Assembly: GCA_028284675.1 (NCBI GenBank)
Contig: JANQRI010000016.1
Span: 1 to 58,440, forward strand
From: Gammaproteobacteria bacterium
GTDB lineage: Bacteria > Pseudomonadota > Gammaproteobacteria > HTCC5015
Direction of reading: 5' to 3'
Length of the DNA: 58,440 nucleotides
Shown here: in pieces, positions 9,213-17,866 of the stretch
How positions within the stretch are numbered: the first letter of the stretch is position 1
Layout of the letters: the number at the start of each line of letters is the position of its first letter
Notes under the pieces: model-generated
Databases searched by the model: none
What the model was told of the DNA's origin: nothing
Seen by the model: the letters and a program-made list of their open reading frames with translations, nothing else
Position numbers and translations under genes: made by a program

Positions 9213-10844
9213 TCAAACATCACGCAGCAGCCGCCGCAAGACTTTACCGACTGCAGACTTGGGTATGTTGTCGACAAACTCAACATATTTTGGAATTTTA
9301 TAGCGGGTCAAGCCCGTCTGACAAAAAGCAATAATCTGGTTTTTATCTATATGGCTATCCGGATCCTTAACCACAAATAATTTTACCGCTTCTCCACACC
9401 GCTCATCCGGCACACCCACACAGGCGCACTCAAAAATACCCGGACAATTGCTTGCAACAAGCTCTACCTCGTTAGGATACACATTAAACCCGGATACAAT
9501 AATAATATCTTTTTTACGATCGACGATATGAATATAGCCATTTGCATCTATCACCGCTATATCACCTGTTTTGAAATAGCCGTCTTCCGTCATTGCTTCA
9601 CGAGTAGCTTCCGGCTGCTGCCAATAATCCGACATCACTTGCGGGCCTTTAATACACAGCTCACCGGCCTCACCGGCCGGAAGCTGCTCACCGAATTCAT
9701 CGCGAATCGAAATATCTGTGGATGGAAGCGGCAAACCCACATTACCGCTAAATGATTGGGTTTCATACGGATCTACTGAAATAGCGGGCGAGGTTTCCGA
9801 TAAACCATAACCCTGTAACAATACACAACCAGTCACTTCATGCCACCTGGCGGCGATACTCTCCAGGATTGGCATACCGCCCCCTACGCTGAGCCTTAAG
9901 GCAGAAAAATCCAGCTCACTAAAGCCTGGAGTGTTTAACAATCCATTGTAAAGTGTATTAACACCCGTTATATCAGTAAACTTCCACTGCTTAAGCTCAG
10001 TCACAAGAGCCGGCATATCCCTGGGGTTGCTGATCAAAACATTCAAGCCCCCGACCTTAACACAGTTAAGACAATTTACTGTCAATCCAAATATGTGATA
10101 CAGCGGCAACGCCGATATAATTATGTTTTCCCCTTCAACATATGCAGGCCGAAGAAAACTGTAAAGCTGCTCAAGGTTAGCAACGATATTGCCATGCGTG
10201 AGTACAGCACCTTTGGAAATACCCGAAGTACCGCCTGTATATTGCAAAAAAACGATATCATTACGAGAAACAGATGGCGGATTAAACTCAAGCCGCTCTC
10301 CTTCATTAAAAACTGATCTTAAAGCATTCGCATTTTCCAGGGATGGCAATGACTTTGCAGGCTGTAGTTTTTCCGCAGCCAAATCATCGGGCATGCTGAC
10401 AATAATGTAATCAACAGAAACTCTGCAGTTTACCTGCAAATAAACCGGCAACGCATCAGACAAAATCACCAATGCTTTTACATCAGCGTCTTTAAGCTGA
10501 TACTCCAGTTCCCGCGCGGTATACTGCGGATTTATAGTCACCACAACCAAACCCGCCCGCATCGCGGCAAACAAAACCACCGGAAACTGAAGCAAATTCG
10601 GTAACATGATAGCCAAACGGTCACCGGGTTTTAATGAAAGCACTTGTTGCAAATATGCCGCCATATTGCGTGACAGGCTATCCAGCGCTTTATATGATAA
10701 TTCAGTACCAGAGTGATAAAACGCAGGCTTGTCAGCAAACTTCAATGCGCTTTTCTCAAATATCTCTACGACTGACTCAAAAACTTCCGGGTTAATTTCA
10801 TGAGGCACATAATCCGGATACTGACGCAACCATGCTTTGTCCAT
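9213..10844 (-). CDS. fadD: Long-chain fatty acid-CoA ligase
   Basis: This enzyme activates a fatty acid to acyl-AMP and then acyl-CoA. It has 543 residues. The adenylate-forming motif YTGGTSGISKGA lies near residue 200, with GYGLSETSP and YFKTGDIAVIDANGYIHIVDRKKD further on. The C-terminal domain carries the catalytic lysine in IPKSAVGKVLRRLLRD. The N-terminal layout (MDKAWLRQYPDYVPHEI) is that of FadD-type ligases. The start has an AGGTAGGG ribosome site. A short GC hairpin lies just upstream (about 10880-10905). No beta-oxidation genes are adjacent. Chain-length preference cannot be read from the sequence. Confidence 0.93.
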   Translation of the reverse strand: MDKAWLRQYPDYVPHEINPEVFESVVEIFEKSALKFADKPAFYHSGTELSYKALDSLSRNMAAYLQQVLSLKPGDRLAIMLPNLLQFPVVLFAAMRAGLVVVTINPQYTARELEYQLKDADVKALVILSDALPVYLQVNCRVSVDYIIVSMPDDLAAEKLQPAKSLPSLENANALRSVFNEGERLEFNPPSVSRNDIVFLQYTGGTSGISKGAVLTHGNIVANLEQLYSFLRPAYVEGENIIISALPLYHIFGLTVNCLNCVKVGGLNVLISNPRDMPALVTELKQWKFTDITGVNTLYNGLLNTPGFSELDFSALRLSVGGGMPILESIAARWHEVTGCVLLQGYGLSETSPAISVDPYETQSFSGNVGLPLPSTDISIRDEFGEQLPAGEAGELCIKGPQVMSDYWQQPEATREAMTEDGYFKTGDIAVIDANGYIHIVDRKKDIIIVSGFNVYPNEVELVASNCPGIFECACVGVPDERCGEAVKLFVVKDPDSHIDKNQIIAFCQTGLTRYKIPKYVEFVDNIPKSAVGKVLRRLLRDV

Positions 10845-10975
10845 TTCCCTACCTTGTTTTTCTTATTATTACACATTCATGCCCGAAGCCCGGTTTACGG
10901 GCATTTTTAATATTCCGTTAAACTTATGTCAGCTATCGCCACCGCCACATAGCGCCGGCAGATAAACGCATCAAC

Positions 10976-11398
10976 TTATTTTTTATCAGCCTCTTCATTT
11001 TTTGCCGGCTCAAACAATTCATCAAGCTTCTGCCGTGCTGAACTGGCAGTGCTTAAAAAATCATCGCCGCCTTTACTCTGATCGGTTTCCGGAGCAGCGT
11101 CGCCAAACAATTCAGCAAGCCGGGCTTTGGATGCCTGAACTGCTGAGTGGGATTCGGGTCGATATGTCTGTCCGGGTTTATAATAATCACAAAAATTAGC
11201 TTTCTCTTTATCCCTAACCTCTTCCGCCATCTCTTCAGTACAACCACTGGAAACGCGAGAATCATAAAACGCACACTGGCGGCATACATGCAGCTCGGCA
11301 CCACAGGCAGAACACTCCTCTCGCCGTGAAACCGGAAAAATCACGTCAGCAAGTCTTGTGCCACAACGCCAACAAATCAACTCACCGCTTACTCCCAT
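10976..11398 (-). CDS. Small cysteine-rich zinc-ribbon-like protein
   Basis: The frame is open from 11515, but the ATG at 11398 has GGAG seven bases upstream and starts the recognisable part, giving 140 residues. Cysteine pairs CWRCG and CSACG are followed by CRQCAFYD and a last FCDYYKPG. That spacing suggests one or two zinc-binding knuckles in the first 75 residues. The rest is a low-complexity acidic tail (SKARLAELFGDAAPETD, SSARQKLDELFEPAKNEEADKK) with two similar helices, LAELFGDA and LDELFEPA. I recognise this as a conserved hypothetical type but cannot name a function. It is followed 131 bases later by fadD on the same strand. Confidence 0.75.
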   Translation of the reverse strand: MGVSGELICWRCGTRLADVIFPVSRREECSACGAELHVCRQCAFYDSRVSSGCTEEMAEEVRDKEKANFCDYYKPGQTYRPESHSAVQASKARLAELFGDAAPETDQSKGGDDFLSTASSARQKLDELFEPAKNEEADKK

Positions 11399-11574
11399 AC
11401 GCACTCCATACAAAAAATCGAGCACCAACCACCCATCAGACAATTTAAATGATAACGTGTAAGCATTCCCCGAACCAGTGGAATCTACATACGATTTCAC
11501 TGAACCCAGGGTCAATACGAATTAAACAGCCAGGCTGAACCAGGCACCCAGCCATCATGTTTTAAAGATAATTT

Positions 11575-11596
11575 GGCACCCGCCAAACCGGGTGCC
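11575..11596 (-). terminator. Terminator-like hairpin after the DUF3047 gene
   Basis: A perfect 8-bp stem, GGCACCCG/CGGGTGCC, with a six-base loop begins 13 bases after the stop codon of the DUF3047 gene. Only a weak T-rich tract follows on the minus strand. GGCACCC is repeated at 11543-11549, without a partner. Confidence 0.55.
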
Positions 11597-11608
11597 TGAA
11601 AAAATGGA

Positions 11609-12256
11609 TTAGTTTTTGGAAAAGTAGATATCCCCGTAATGCGTCACCACCGAGAGCCCCGAATTATCAGTATCCGTCATTACTGCAATACCTTCTATAT
11701 AGCGAATACCTTCCCCGAAATAGTGTAATAGATCGTCCCTGACATTACGCTTTTCGACAATCCATCCACCGGCTCTTTGGTTTCCGCTTTGCACAGCGAG
11801 CATCACAACATCTTTAGAATAAGGGCTACGCCAGCTGGTACCGATTGGCTGATTGCTTGACCAGACATAATTTAAAGAACGTGGTTTCAAATGGAAAAGC
11901 TTCGGAGATAAAACAATATAAATACGGGCAGCAAAATCATCTCCGGTTTTTTTAAGTTCATTGATTTCTCCGAGGGCATCTGAAATTTTCCACTTCCAAT
12001 TCACATAAGGCGTATTATGTAAGTCTATTTGCACCGGTTGATATAATGCAGATGCCGCATTTACACTACTTGCCTCCAATACAGTTTCACCTTTCAAAGT
12101 GACCAGCTTATATATAGTCGGCTTCGCGAAGGTATGCGCTTTCCATGCCGAAAGTTCTCCACTTGAAAAATAATCGGGTTGGCGGGTTACGGGTGTGCAG
12201 GCAGTTAAGCAAACCCATGAAACTGTCGCTACAATGATTGTATTTATTATTTTCAT
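11609..12256 (-). CDS. DUF3047-type lipoprotein
   Basis: This is a 215-residue exported lipoprotein of unknown role. The ATG at 12256 is chosen because AAGGAA lies seven bases upstream; an ATG six bases earlier would sit on that site. The signal peptide ends in the lipobox LTAC. The body has the pattern I associate with DUF3047: WKWKISDALGEINELKKTGDDFAARIYIVL, then LNYVWSSNQPIGTSW and VDILLAVQSG-like strands, ending IEGIAVMTDTDNSG. It is divergent from msrB with about 70 bases between them. That may mean a shared control region, but I see no clear operator. Confidence 0.8.
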   Translation of the reverse strand: MKIINTIIVATVSWVCLTACTPVTRQPDYFSSGELSAWKAHTFAKPTIYKLVTLKGETVLEASSVNAASALYQPVQIDLHNTPYVNWKWKISDALGEINELKKTGDDFAARIYIVLSPKLFHLKPRSLNYVWSSNQPIGTSWRSPYSKDVVMLAVQSGNQRAGGWIVEKRNVRDDLLHYFGEGIRYIEGIAVMTDTDNSGLSVVTHYGDIYFSKN

Positions 12257-12328
12257 AATCATTTTCCTTATTTGGGAACTCAGGATTCCGCTAACACTCC
12301 AATAAACTCAGCAAACGGAACCATACCA

Positions 12329-12850
12329 ATGAAAAGACGCCATTTTATTCAAAATATGTTACTGGCCTCCTCAGTGCCACTGTTACAGCCTTTGCGAATA
12401 CTGGCCGAAGAAAATACATCAGCCCCGGACTTCCAAATCTTACACAAAAACCATAAAGAATGGCGAAACATCCTGCCTCCGGAGCGTTATAAAATTTTGT
12501 TTGAAGAGGGCACCGAAAGACCCTGGAGCAGTGCACTGAACAAGGAAAAACGCGAAGGCACCTATATTTGCGCCGCCTGTCATCTACCCCTGTTTTCCTC
12601 TGCCAGCAAATATGACAGCGGAACCGGTTGGCCCAGCTTCTGGCAACCACTCGAACAGAAGCATATAGGCACAAAACGTGATTTTAAACTGATACTACCC
12701 CGCACCGAATACCATTGTGCACGCTGCGGGGGGCACCAGGGGCATGTCTTCAATGACGGCCCTCCGCCTTCCGGGCTACGCTATTGCAATAACGGCCTGG
12801 CCCTGATTTTTGTTCCTGAAAACGAATCCGTTCCACCACTGAGAACGTAA
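12329..12850 (+). CDS. msrB: Peptide methionine-(R)-S-oxide reductase, Tat-exported
   Basis: MsrB reduces the R-isomer of methionine sulfoxide in proteins. The ATG at 12329 is preferred over an in-frame start at 12272 because it opens a twin-arginine signal, KRRHFIQ plus a hydrophobic stretch, giving 173 residues and a periplasmic location. Zinc ligands are in CAAC and CARC. GTGWPSFWQP and GHVFNDGPPPSGLRYC carry the active-site region with the catalytic cysteine. RYCNNG is a small departure from the usual RYCxNS. msrA follows 36 bases later with its own Sec signal, so the pair acts on oxidised exported proteins. Confidence 0.93.
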   Translation: MKRRHFIQNMLLASSVPLLQPLRILAEENTSAPDFQILHKNHKEWRNILPPERYKILFEEGTERPWSSALNKEKREGTYICAACHLPLFSSASKYDSGTGWPSFWQPLEQKHIGTKRDFKLILPRTEYHCARCGGHQGHVFNDGPPPSGLRYCNNGLALIFVPENESVPPLRT

Positions 12851-12886
12851 ATAACAAGCATTGTTGAAAGAAAACGGAATATAGAC

Positions 12887-13498
12887 GTGATAAAAACAAT
12901 CAGCAAAACGCTTGTGCTCGCTGTCAGCATTTTCATCAACACGGTCAATGCCGCCGATGATAATACTTCCACGGCTATCGCCACATTTGCCGGCGGTTGT
13001 TTCTGGTGCATGGAGCCACCATTCGACAAATTAAATGGTGTTATATCAACCACCTCGGGCTATATCGGCGGGCATGTAAAAAACCCCAGCTATCAACAAG
13101 TAACAGCCGGCACCACCGGGCATACTGAAGCTGTGCAAATTGTTTTTAACCCCGAAAAAATCAGCTATGCGAAGTTACTGGATGTATTCTGGCGCAATAT
13201 TGACCCTACAACTACCAAGGGGCAATTTTGTGACCGGGGGCCTCAGTACCGCCCTGGAATTTTTTATCACAATGAAAGCCAGCAAAAGCTTGCAAACTCA
13301 TCCAAACAAGAACTTCAGGCAAACGGGCCTTTTGATAAACCAATAGTCGCCGAAATAACCATGGCCGGCACTTTTTATCCGGCCGAAGAATACCACCAGG
13401 ATTACTATTTGAAAAACCCACTGCGCTACAAATTTTATCGCTTTAACTGCGGCCGTGACCAGTTTTTATCAAAATACTGGGGTGGAAACGATAAGTAA
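12887..13498 (+). CDS. msrA: Peptide methionine-(S)-S-oxide reductase, exported
   Basis: MsrA reduces the S-isomer of methionine sulfoxide. The gene starts at a GTG; the first residues form a Sec signal peptide (KTLVLAVSIFINTVNAADD). The active-site motif GGCFWCMEPPF follows near residue 39, then GYIGG, GHTEAVQ and the C-terminal YHQDYYLKNP, all canonical. The mature part is full length within 203 residues. It is co-directional with msrB and probably in the same transcript. A shared bidirectional hairpin separates it from the convergent AbgT gene. Confidence 0.94.
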   Translation: MIKTISKTLVLAVSIFINTVNAADDNTSTAIATFAGGCFWCMEPPFDKLNGVISTTSGYIGGHVKNPSYQQVTAGTTGHTEAVQIVFNPEKISYAKLLDVFWRNIDPTTTKGQFCDRGPQYRPGIFYHNESQQKLANSSKQELQANGPFDKPIVAEITMAGTFYPAEEYHQDYYLKNPLRYKFYRFNCGRDQFLSKYWGGNDK

Positions 13499-13503
13499 GC
13501 ATT

Positions 13504-13531
13504 TAAAACCAAAATTTTAAGATTGGTTTTA
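13504..13531. terminator. Bidirectional terminator between msrA and the AbgT gene
   Basis: A perfect 9-bp stem, TAAAACCAA/TTGGTTTTA, with a ten-base AT loop fills the 34-base gap between the convergent stop codons. The arms give T-rich 3' sides on both strands, so it can serve both genes. Confidence 0.75.
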
Positions 13532-13532
13532 T

Positions 13533-15041
13533 TTAGCGTTGATAATAGAGCGGCACATCCGGCCCTAATGGAGCACCGCTAACAACCCATATAATTAATA
13601 TCAATACCGACACTATCCCAAAGCCCGCTGAATAAGGCAGCATCATCGCTACCAGTGATCCAATACCGAAATCAGGCATGTATTTTTTTGCAAAAACAAT
13701 CACCAATGGGAAATATGGCAATAGTGGTGTTAATACATTGGTTACCGAATCACCTATACGATAAGCCGCCTGGGTCAGTTCCGGCGAATAGCCTAATAAC
13801 ATCAGCATCGGTACAAACACAGGGGCCATAACCGCCCACTTTGCTGACGCGCTGCCGACAAACAGGTTAACGCTTGCGGCCACCAGAATAAAAGCGACTA
13901 ATAAAGGTAAGCCGGTAAAACCGGCAGAGTGCAATAATTCCGCCCCACTGACCGCAACAATCAGCCCCAGGTTTGACCATTTGAATAATGCAATAAAGTG
14001 CGCAGCGAGAAACGCGAGCACAATATAGTGCCCCATATCCGCCATACTGTCAGCGGCCATTTTAACCGCATCCCGATCACTTGAAATTTTTTTATTAAAA
14101 ATACCAAAGCACAAACCGGGCAATAAAAAAAAGAAAAACATCAGAGCAATTAAACTTTGATAAAACGGTTTGTAACCGCCTGCTGAATCACGTAACGGCG
14201 CATTTTCAGGCAATACCAGCATAGCAACTACAAGCAGATAAATAACGGTCACTATGAGCGCTGCATACAACGCTTTACGTTCCTGTGTGTTGATAACCGC
14301 AGATACCGGATGATCATTCTGCTGAGCGCATTGATATGCGCCCAGTCTGGGCTCTATAAACTTATCCGTAAGGATCGCACCCACCAGTGTGAAGAACGGG
14401 ACCAACACAACCATCAAATAATAATTCGCAGTGACCAGCACGGTGTAATCAGGGTCAACAATTTGGGCTGCAGACTCACTCAAACCTGCCAGCAACGGAT
14501 CAAGCGCGGTCAACAATAAATTGGCACTAAAACCCGCAGATACTCCGGCGAAAGCTGCTGCCAAACCGGCCAGCGGATGGCGCCCGGCGCCTAAAAATAA
14601 AACTGCACCGACGGGCAATAAAAATACATAACCGGCATCCGCTGCCAGACTGGACATAATGCCGGCAAAAACCAGCGCGGCACTTAGCGACCACGCAGGC
14701 ACTTTATTAATAAAGAGTTTTAGCACTGAGAAAATTAAACCCGTTTTATCCGCTATGCCGATTCCAAGCATAACGACCAGCACCAACCCCAGCGGCGGAA
14801 ATCCTGCAAAAGTCTGAGGCATTTCGACCAACACGCGGCGAAGCTGGTCGGAAGTCAGCAAATTGACCGCTCTAATTTCCGCCTGCGTGCCGGGGTGAAT
14901 CACACTAAGCCCGGTTGCCGCGGCCAGCCAGGCAAATATAACTACCAACCCGATCAAAATCACAAACAAAGTTGCAGGGTCCGGTAAACGGTTACCGGCT
15001 TTTTCTATACGCAACAACAGACTGTCAAGAAAAGCATGCAT
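13533..15041 (-). CDS. AbgT-family transporter
   Basis: This is a polytopic inner-membrane protein of 502 residues. AbgT of E. coli takes up p-aminobenzoyl-glutamate, and other members export sulfonamides. About a dozen hydrophobic segments are visible. The N-terminus RIEKAGNRLPDPATLFVIL and the block SLAADAGYVFLLPVGAVLF are characteristic, as are GFSANLLLTALDPLLAGLSE and SASAKWAVMAPVFVPMLM. A tight run, PLLPYFPLVIVFAKKY, lies near the C-terminus. Glyoxalase I lies 45 bases upstream on the same strand, so they may share a transcript. The substrate is not predictable, so I give no gene symbol. Confidence 0.9.
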   Translation of the reverse strand: MHAFLDSLLLRIEKAGNRLPDPATLFVILIGLVVIFAWLAAATGLSVIHPGTQAEIRAVNLLTSDQLRRVLVEMPQTFAGFPPLGLVLVVMLGIGIADKTGLIFSVLKLFINKVPAWSLSAALVFAGIMSSLAADAGYVFLLPVGAVLFLGAGRHPLAGLAAAFAGVSAGFSANLLLTALDPLLAGLSESAAQIVDPDYTVLVTANYYLMVVLVPFFTLVGAILTDKFIEPRLGAYQCAQQNDHPVSAVINTQERKALYAALIVTVIYLLVVAMLVLPENAPLRDSAGGYKPFYQSLIALMFFFFLLPGLCFGIFNKKISSDRDAVKMAADSMADMGHYIVLAFLAAHFIALFKWSNLGLIVAVSGAELLHSAGFTGLPLLVAFILVAASVNLFVGSASAKWAVMAPVFVPMLMLLGYSPELTQAAYRIGDSVTNVLTPLLPYFPLVIVFAKKYMPDFGIGSLVAMMLPYSAGFGIVSVLILIIWVVSGAPLGPDVPLYYQR

Positions 15042-15086
15042 TACAATATAAATACTTTTATAAACCCTGCTGATCCAACAAACCCG

Positions 15087-15506
15087 TCACCACGTTCCGG
15101 TATTCTCCATGCTGACCCACGGCTCCTTGACCGGCAAAGGCTCATCGCGCTGTAGCAATTCGATTGAGATATTATCCGGTGAACGCACAAATGCCATACG
15201 ACCATCACGTGGAGGCCGGTTAATGACAACTCCGATGCGCATCAAGCGCTCACACACTTCATAAATATCGTCAACCTGATATGCAATATGACCAAAATTA
15301 CGTCCGCCGGAATACTCTTCCGGGTCCCAGTTATAAGTAAGCTCAATCTGCGCAGCTTCGTCTCCTTCAGCTGCAAGAAACACCAACGTATAACGCCCTT
15401 TTTCACTGTCGCGCTCACGAACCTTATGCAAACCCAGGCCATTACAGTAAAAATTCAATGAGGCATCCAGATCAGAGACACGCACCATAGTATGTAGATA
15501 TTTCAT
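15087..15506 (-). CDS. gloA: Lactoylglutathione lyase (glyoxalase I)
   Basis: Glyoxalase I converts the methylglyoxal-glutathione hemithioacetal to S-lactoylglutathione. The ATG at 15506 gives MKYLHTMVRVSDLDASLNFY, 139 residues, the usual length; a TTG four codons earlier is less likely. The four metal ligands can be placed in LHTMVRV, IELTYNW, FGHIAYQV and ISIELLQ. The bacterial nickel-type signature YTLVFLAAEGDE is also present. It precedes the AbgT gene on the same strand. Confidence 0.93.
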   Translation of the reverse strand: MKYLHTMVRVSDLDASLNFYCNGLGLHKVRERDSEKGRYTLVFLAAEGDEAAQIELTYNWDPEEYSGGRNFGHIAYQVDDIYEVCERLMRIGVVINRPPRDGRMAFVRSPDNISIELLQRDEPLPVKEPWVSMENTGTW

Positions 15507-15606
15507 ATATAAACCCAACCTTGTTATTCACTGACACAATGATAAAACCGAAGCGAAACCATAATGATACTAAACTGACTGGAATGTCTTTAACTGCTAC
15601 TCCCTA

Positions 15607-15624
15607 AAGTAAGTACTGTTACTT
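15607..15624. promoter_or_regulatory. Candidate upstream activator site for the PEP-CTERM-like gene
   Basis: AAGTAA-GTACTG-TTACTT is a perfect 6-bp inverted repeat. Its centre is about 135 bases before the start predicted by the sigma-54 promoter at 15724, a typical distance for an enhancer-binding activator. Which protein binds it, if any, is inference. Confidence 0.35.
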
Positions 15625-15723
15625 ATTCGTCAGTCTCCCCAGAAAAACTCCGAAATACCGACAAGCCCGCTAATTACGTCTCCCAAAAAAACCATAACCA
15701 GTTGATTATTAAAGATTAATTTA

Positions 15724-15741
15724 TTGGCACAGGGATTGCTA
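15724..15741 (+). promoter_or_regulatory. Sigma-54 promoter before the PEP-CTERM-like gene
   Basis: TTGGCACAGGGATTGCTA has the invariant GG and GC exactly 12 positions apart, and matches TGGCAC-N5-TTGCW. Transcription would start near 15751, 40 bases before the coding start at 15791. Sigma-54 control of PEP-CTERM genes through the PrsK/PrsR pair is established in other proteobacteria. Confidence 0.8.
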
Positions 15742-15790
15742 TTTTCAACATTATAACTATTTAAATCACGCGATTCTCTCGAGGCCTTTT

Positions 15791-16393
15791 ATGAAAATTC
15801 TGTTTAACAGCTTAATGTTCCTGTCGTTATCATTTTTCGGCGCACAAAGCTCCCACGCTATGCTGCTGACCGAAAACTTTGATGAACCATTCCCTGCATG
15901 GGAATCCGGCTGGTTGGGAACAAACTCCAATTTGACCAATTTTCTCGGCACAGGACAAGGCCGCGGCAATAACCCTTTCGGTTTATGGCTTGACGATGGT
16001 GACGGCAGCCGTCACAACGATGTTGTTGAGATTGTGTTCAATCCTGGATTTGCAAGTAATATAACCACCATTGACTTTGGCCTTGCATCTTTTATCGACG
16101 GTTTGACAGTCAATATATTCGACACAAGTATGAACGTTATATTCAGCAGTATCGTCAACCCCACTTTTAATCTGGGATTTCACATGAATTATGGTGTGAC
16201 ATCCGGAAACGGCATCGGCGGATTCTCTTTGTTTTCAAGCGGTCAGCAAATCGAAGGCAACGTTTCAATCGATAATGTGTTGGCACGGGTCATCAGCGCG
16301 CCGGTACCGGAAGCACCGACACTATTGCTGCTTCTTATCGGTCTCGCATCACTGGTGCTGAGTGCGAAAAACCGCAAATCAAAACAATACTGA
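15791..16393 (+). CDS. PEP-CTERM-like secreted protein
   Basis: This is an exported protein of 200 residues, probably bound for the envelope or matrix. A Sec signal peptide (ILFNSLMFLSLSFFGAQSSHA) is followed by a beta-rich body that includes FGLWLDDGDGSRHND and VSIDNV. The C-terminus is APVPEAPTLLLLLIGLASLVL followed by SAKNRK. That is the three-part layout of a PEP-CTERM sorting signal: a short motif, a hydrophobic helix and a basic end. The usual VPEP is replaced by VPEAP. Exosortase would be expected to process it, but none is encoded in the window. A strong sigma-54 promoter lies 50 bases upstream, supporting the family call. Confidence 0.8.
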   Translation: MKILFNSLMFLSLSFFGAQSSHAMLLTENFDEPFPAWESGWLGTNSNLTNFLGTGQGRGNNPFGLWLDDGDGSRHNDVVEIVFNPGFASNITTIDFGLASFIDGLTVNIFDTSMNVIFSSIVNPTFNLGFHMNYGVTSGNGIGGFSLFSSGQQIEGNVSIDNVLARVISAPVPEAPTLLLLLIGLASLVLSAKNRKSKQY

Positions 16394-16930
16394 ATAGCGA
16401 AAAATCATTGCCGCTGTAGCACAGCTTTTAAACACCTGTGTTACAGCGTCTAGGTTTTTAACACAGCAGAATTTGACAGGCTTTTGTAAGCCTGTCTTCT
16501 GATGTCCGGATCACAAACTGATCATGCAAAATATTTGAATCGATAAAAAGCCTGCTTAGCCTATAGCAACACCATTATGTATATGGGTTGTATCGGCATT
16601 TCACGCTCACGGCGACACTGGATATCATCACAGATAATAGACAACCGAGTGTTGTATATATCAAACTGTATCGCTGCATATATCCAAAAACCATTGCGCT
16701 CCTTTCTCGTCTTTATTTCAGCACAACACTGATCACTCAGAATTTTGCACCAAAATAACACTCACCGGGTGACAGGCTGGATTGTTTCCAATTTTACTAA
16801 AGCACAAGTAATAAAGTTATATTACCTAAGTGATATCCCTTATGCATAATAGAATCATTATGCCGGAGTTGTTAGGATTTTGCGCTCGAAAACCAATTTC
16901 AGCAGCAATTCAGTACGGGGGCTTGCACAA
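16394..16930. other. Intergenic region with two hairpins
   Basis: This 537-base gap follows the PEP-CTERM-like gene. It holds a long hairpin at 16412-16424/16436-16448 (13 bp with one G-T pair, CGCTGTAGCACAG) and the terminator-like hairpin at 16475-16496. GCATAAT/ATTATGC (7 bp) occurs near 16843-16862, just before the next gene. A small open frame at 16561-16761 on the minus strand has no coding features and is not called. No sigma-54 site was found before the next gene. Confidence 0.5.
16475..16496 (+). terminator. Terminator-like hairpin after the PEP-CTERM-like gene
   Basis: A perfect 9-bp stem, GACAGGCTT/AAGCCTGTC, with loop TTGT is followed by TTCT. It lies about 80 bases after the stop codon. 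The U-tract is short, so efficiency is uncertain. Confidence 0.55.
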
Positions 16931-17833
16931 ATGGTTAAGCAAATCACACTAATCAGCATTGGCATACTGGGTCTATTCGCAAGTATGCAGCCGGCATGGG
17001 GAATAGTGTCGCAGATTTCCAACTGTCAGGAACTCCAGGATATCGCTAAAAACAATGACAAGGACTATGTGATTGTTAAAGATATCGATTGTAAAGATTT
17101 TATCTTTATTCCAATACCTGACTTTCAGGGCACATTAGACGGCCAGGATGCCACCATTCATAACCTGACGATAAATGCCGACAGCCAGGCTGCACTATTT
17201 CGCTCCGCCCGGAATGCGATCATCAAAAATCTGCAAATCAGCGATGCCGAAATAGTCGGCGGTAATTACACAGCCACATTAATTGGCAATGCATCAGGCG
17301 TGACTTTGAAAAATATCCGGGTAAAATCCAAAATCAACAGTCAGAGCTATTCCGGAGGTATTGCCGGAACAGTATCGCCCTCTTTCGTCAGAGGCACCAA
17401 TATAATTGACCGCCCTTCTCAACTGACAAATATTGTTGTAGAGCTGGATCTGATATCAGATAACGGCAGCCATATCGGCGGCATCGCCGGCACCTTGGAA
17501 GGCTCTGATTTAAAGAGCTGTGATGTGTCAGGCTCAGTCAGAACCAACTCAGCTACAGGCTATAACGGTGGCGTAGCAGGTTACCTGGCTGTTGCTGAAA
17601 TAGGTTCCGATGCCGAACTTCGAAGTGCATCGATCGCTGCCTGTGTCTCTCAAGTGGACATTCACACATCCACTCACGGCCCTTATCAAAGCACATTAGT
17701 TGGCCGGGTTATCGGCGGTAAAAAATTTCCTGCGGTAATACGGCACAGCATTGCCATAGGCACATTGAACACCCCGGGGTTTCAAGGGCAATTACAGATA
17801 GGCAATCGAATCGGCAATACATTTGTTGACTAA
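16931..17833 (+). CDS. Secreted protein with GLUG-like repeats
   Basis: I prefer the ATG at 16931, which begins directly with a signal peptide (MVKQITLISIGILGLFASMQ ending PAWG). A TTG at 16880 would add 17 polar residues. The mature part of about 275 residues has repeated short strands typical of a right-handed beta-helix, with GLUG-like motifs SGGIAGTV, IGGIAGTLEG and NGGVAGYLA. A cysteine pair (NCQEL, DCKDF) lies near the mature N-terminus. GLUG repeats occur in adhesins and some peptidases; no catalytic motif is visible. It may be a surface or matrix protein like its neighbour, but nothing shows that they act together. Confidence 0.75.
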   Translation: MVKQITLISIGILGLFASMQPAWGIVSQISNCQELQDIAKNNDKDYVIVKDIDCKDFIFIPIPDFQGTLDGQDATIHNLTINADSQAALFRSARNAIIKNLQISDAEIVGGNYTATLIGNASGVTLKNIRVKSKINSQSYSGGIAGTVSPSFVRGTNIIDRPSQLTNIVVELDLISDNGSHIGGIAGTLEGSDLKSCDVSGSVRTNSATGYNGGVAGYLAVAEIGSDAELRSASIAACVSQVDIHTSTHGPYQSTLVGRVIGGKKFPAVIRHSIAIGTLNTPGFQGQLQIGNRIGNTFVD

Positions 17834-17866
17834 GCCGGCTTTTGTAAACCGTATCAGTATTTCATT

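Noticed and set aside
16561..16761. 66-residue minus-strand frame in the gap before the GLUG gene
   Set aside because: No ribosome site, no recognisable pattern and an isolated position; it is best explained as chance in AT-rich DNA.
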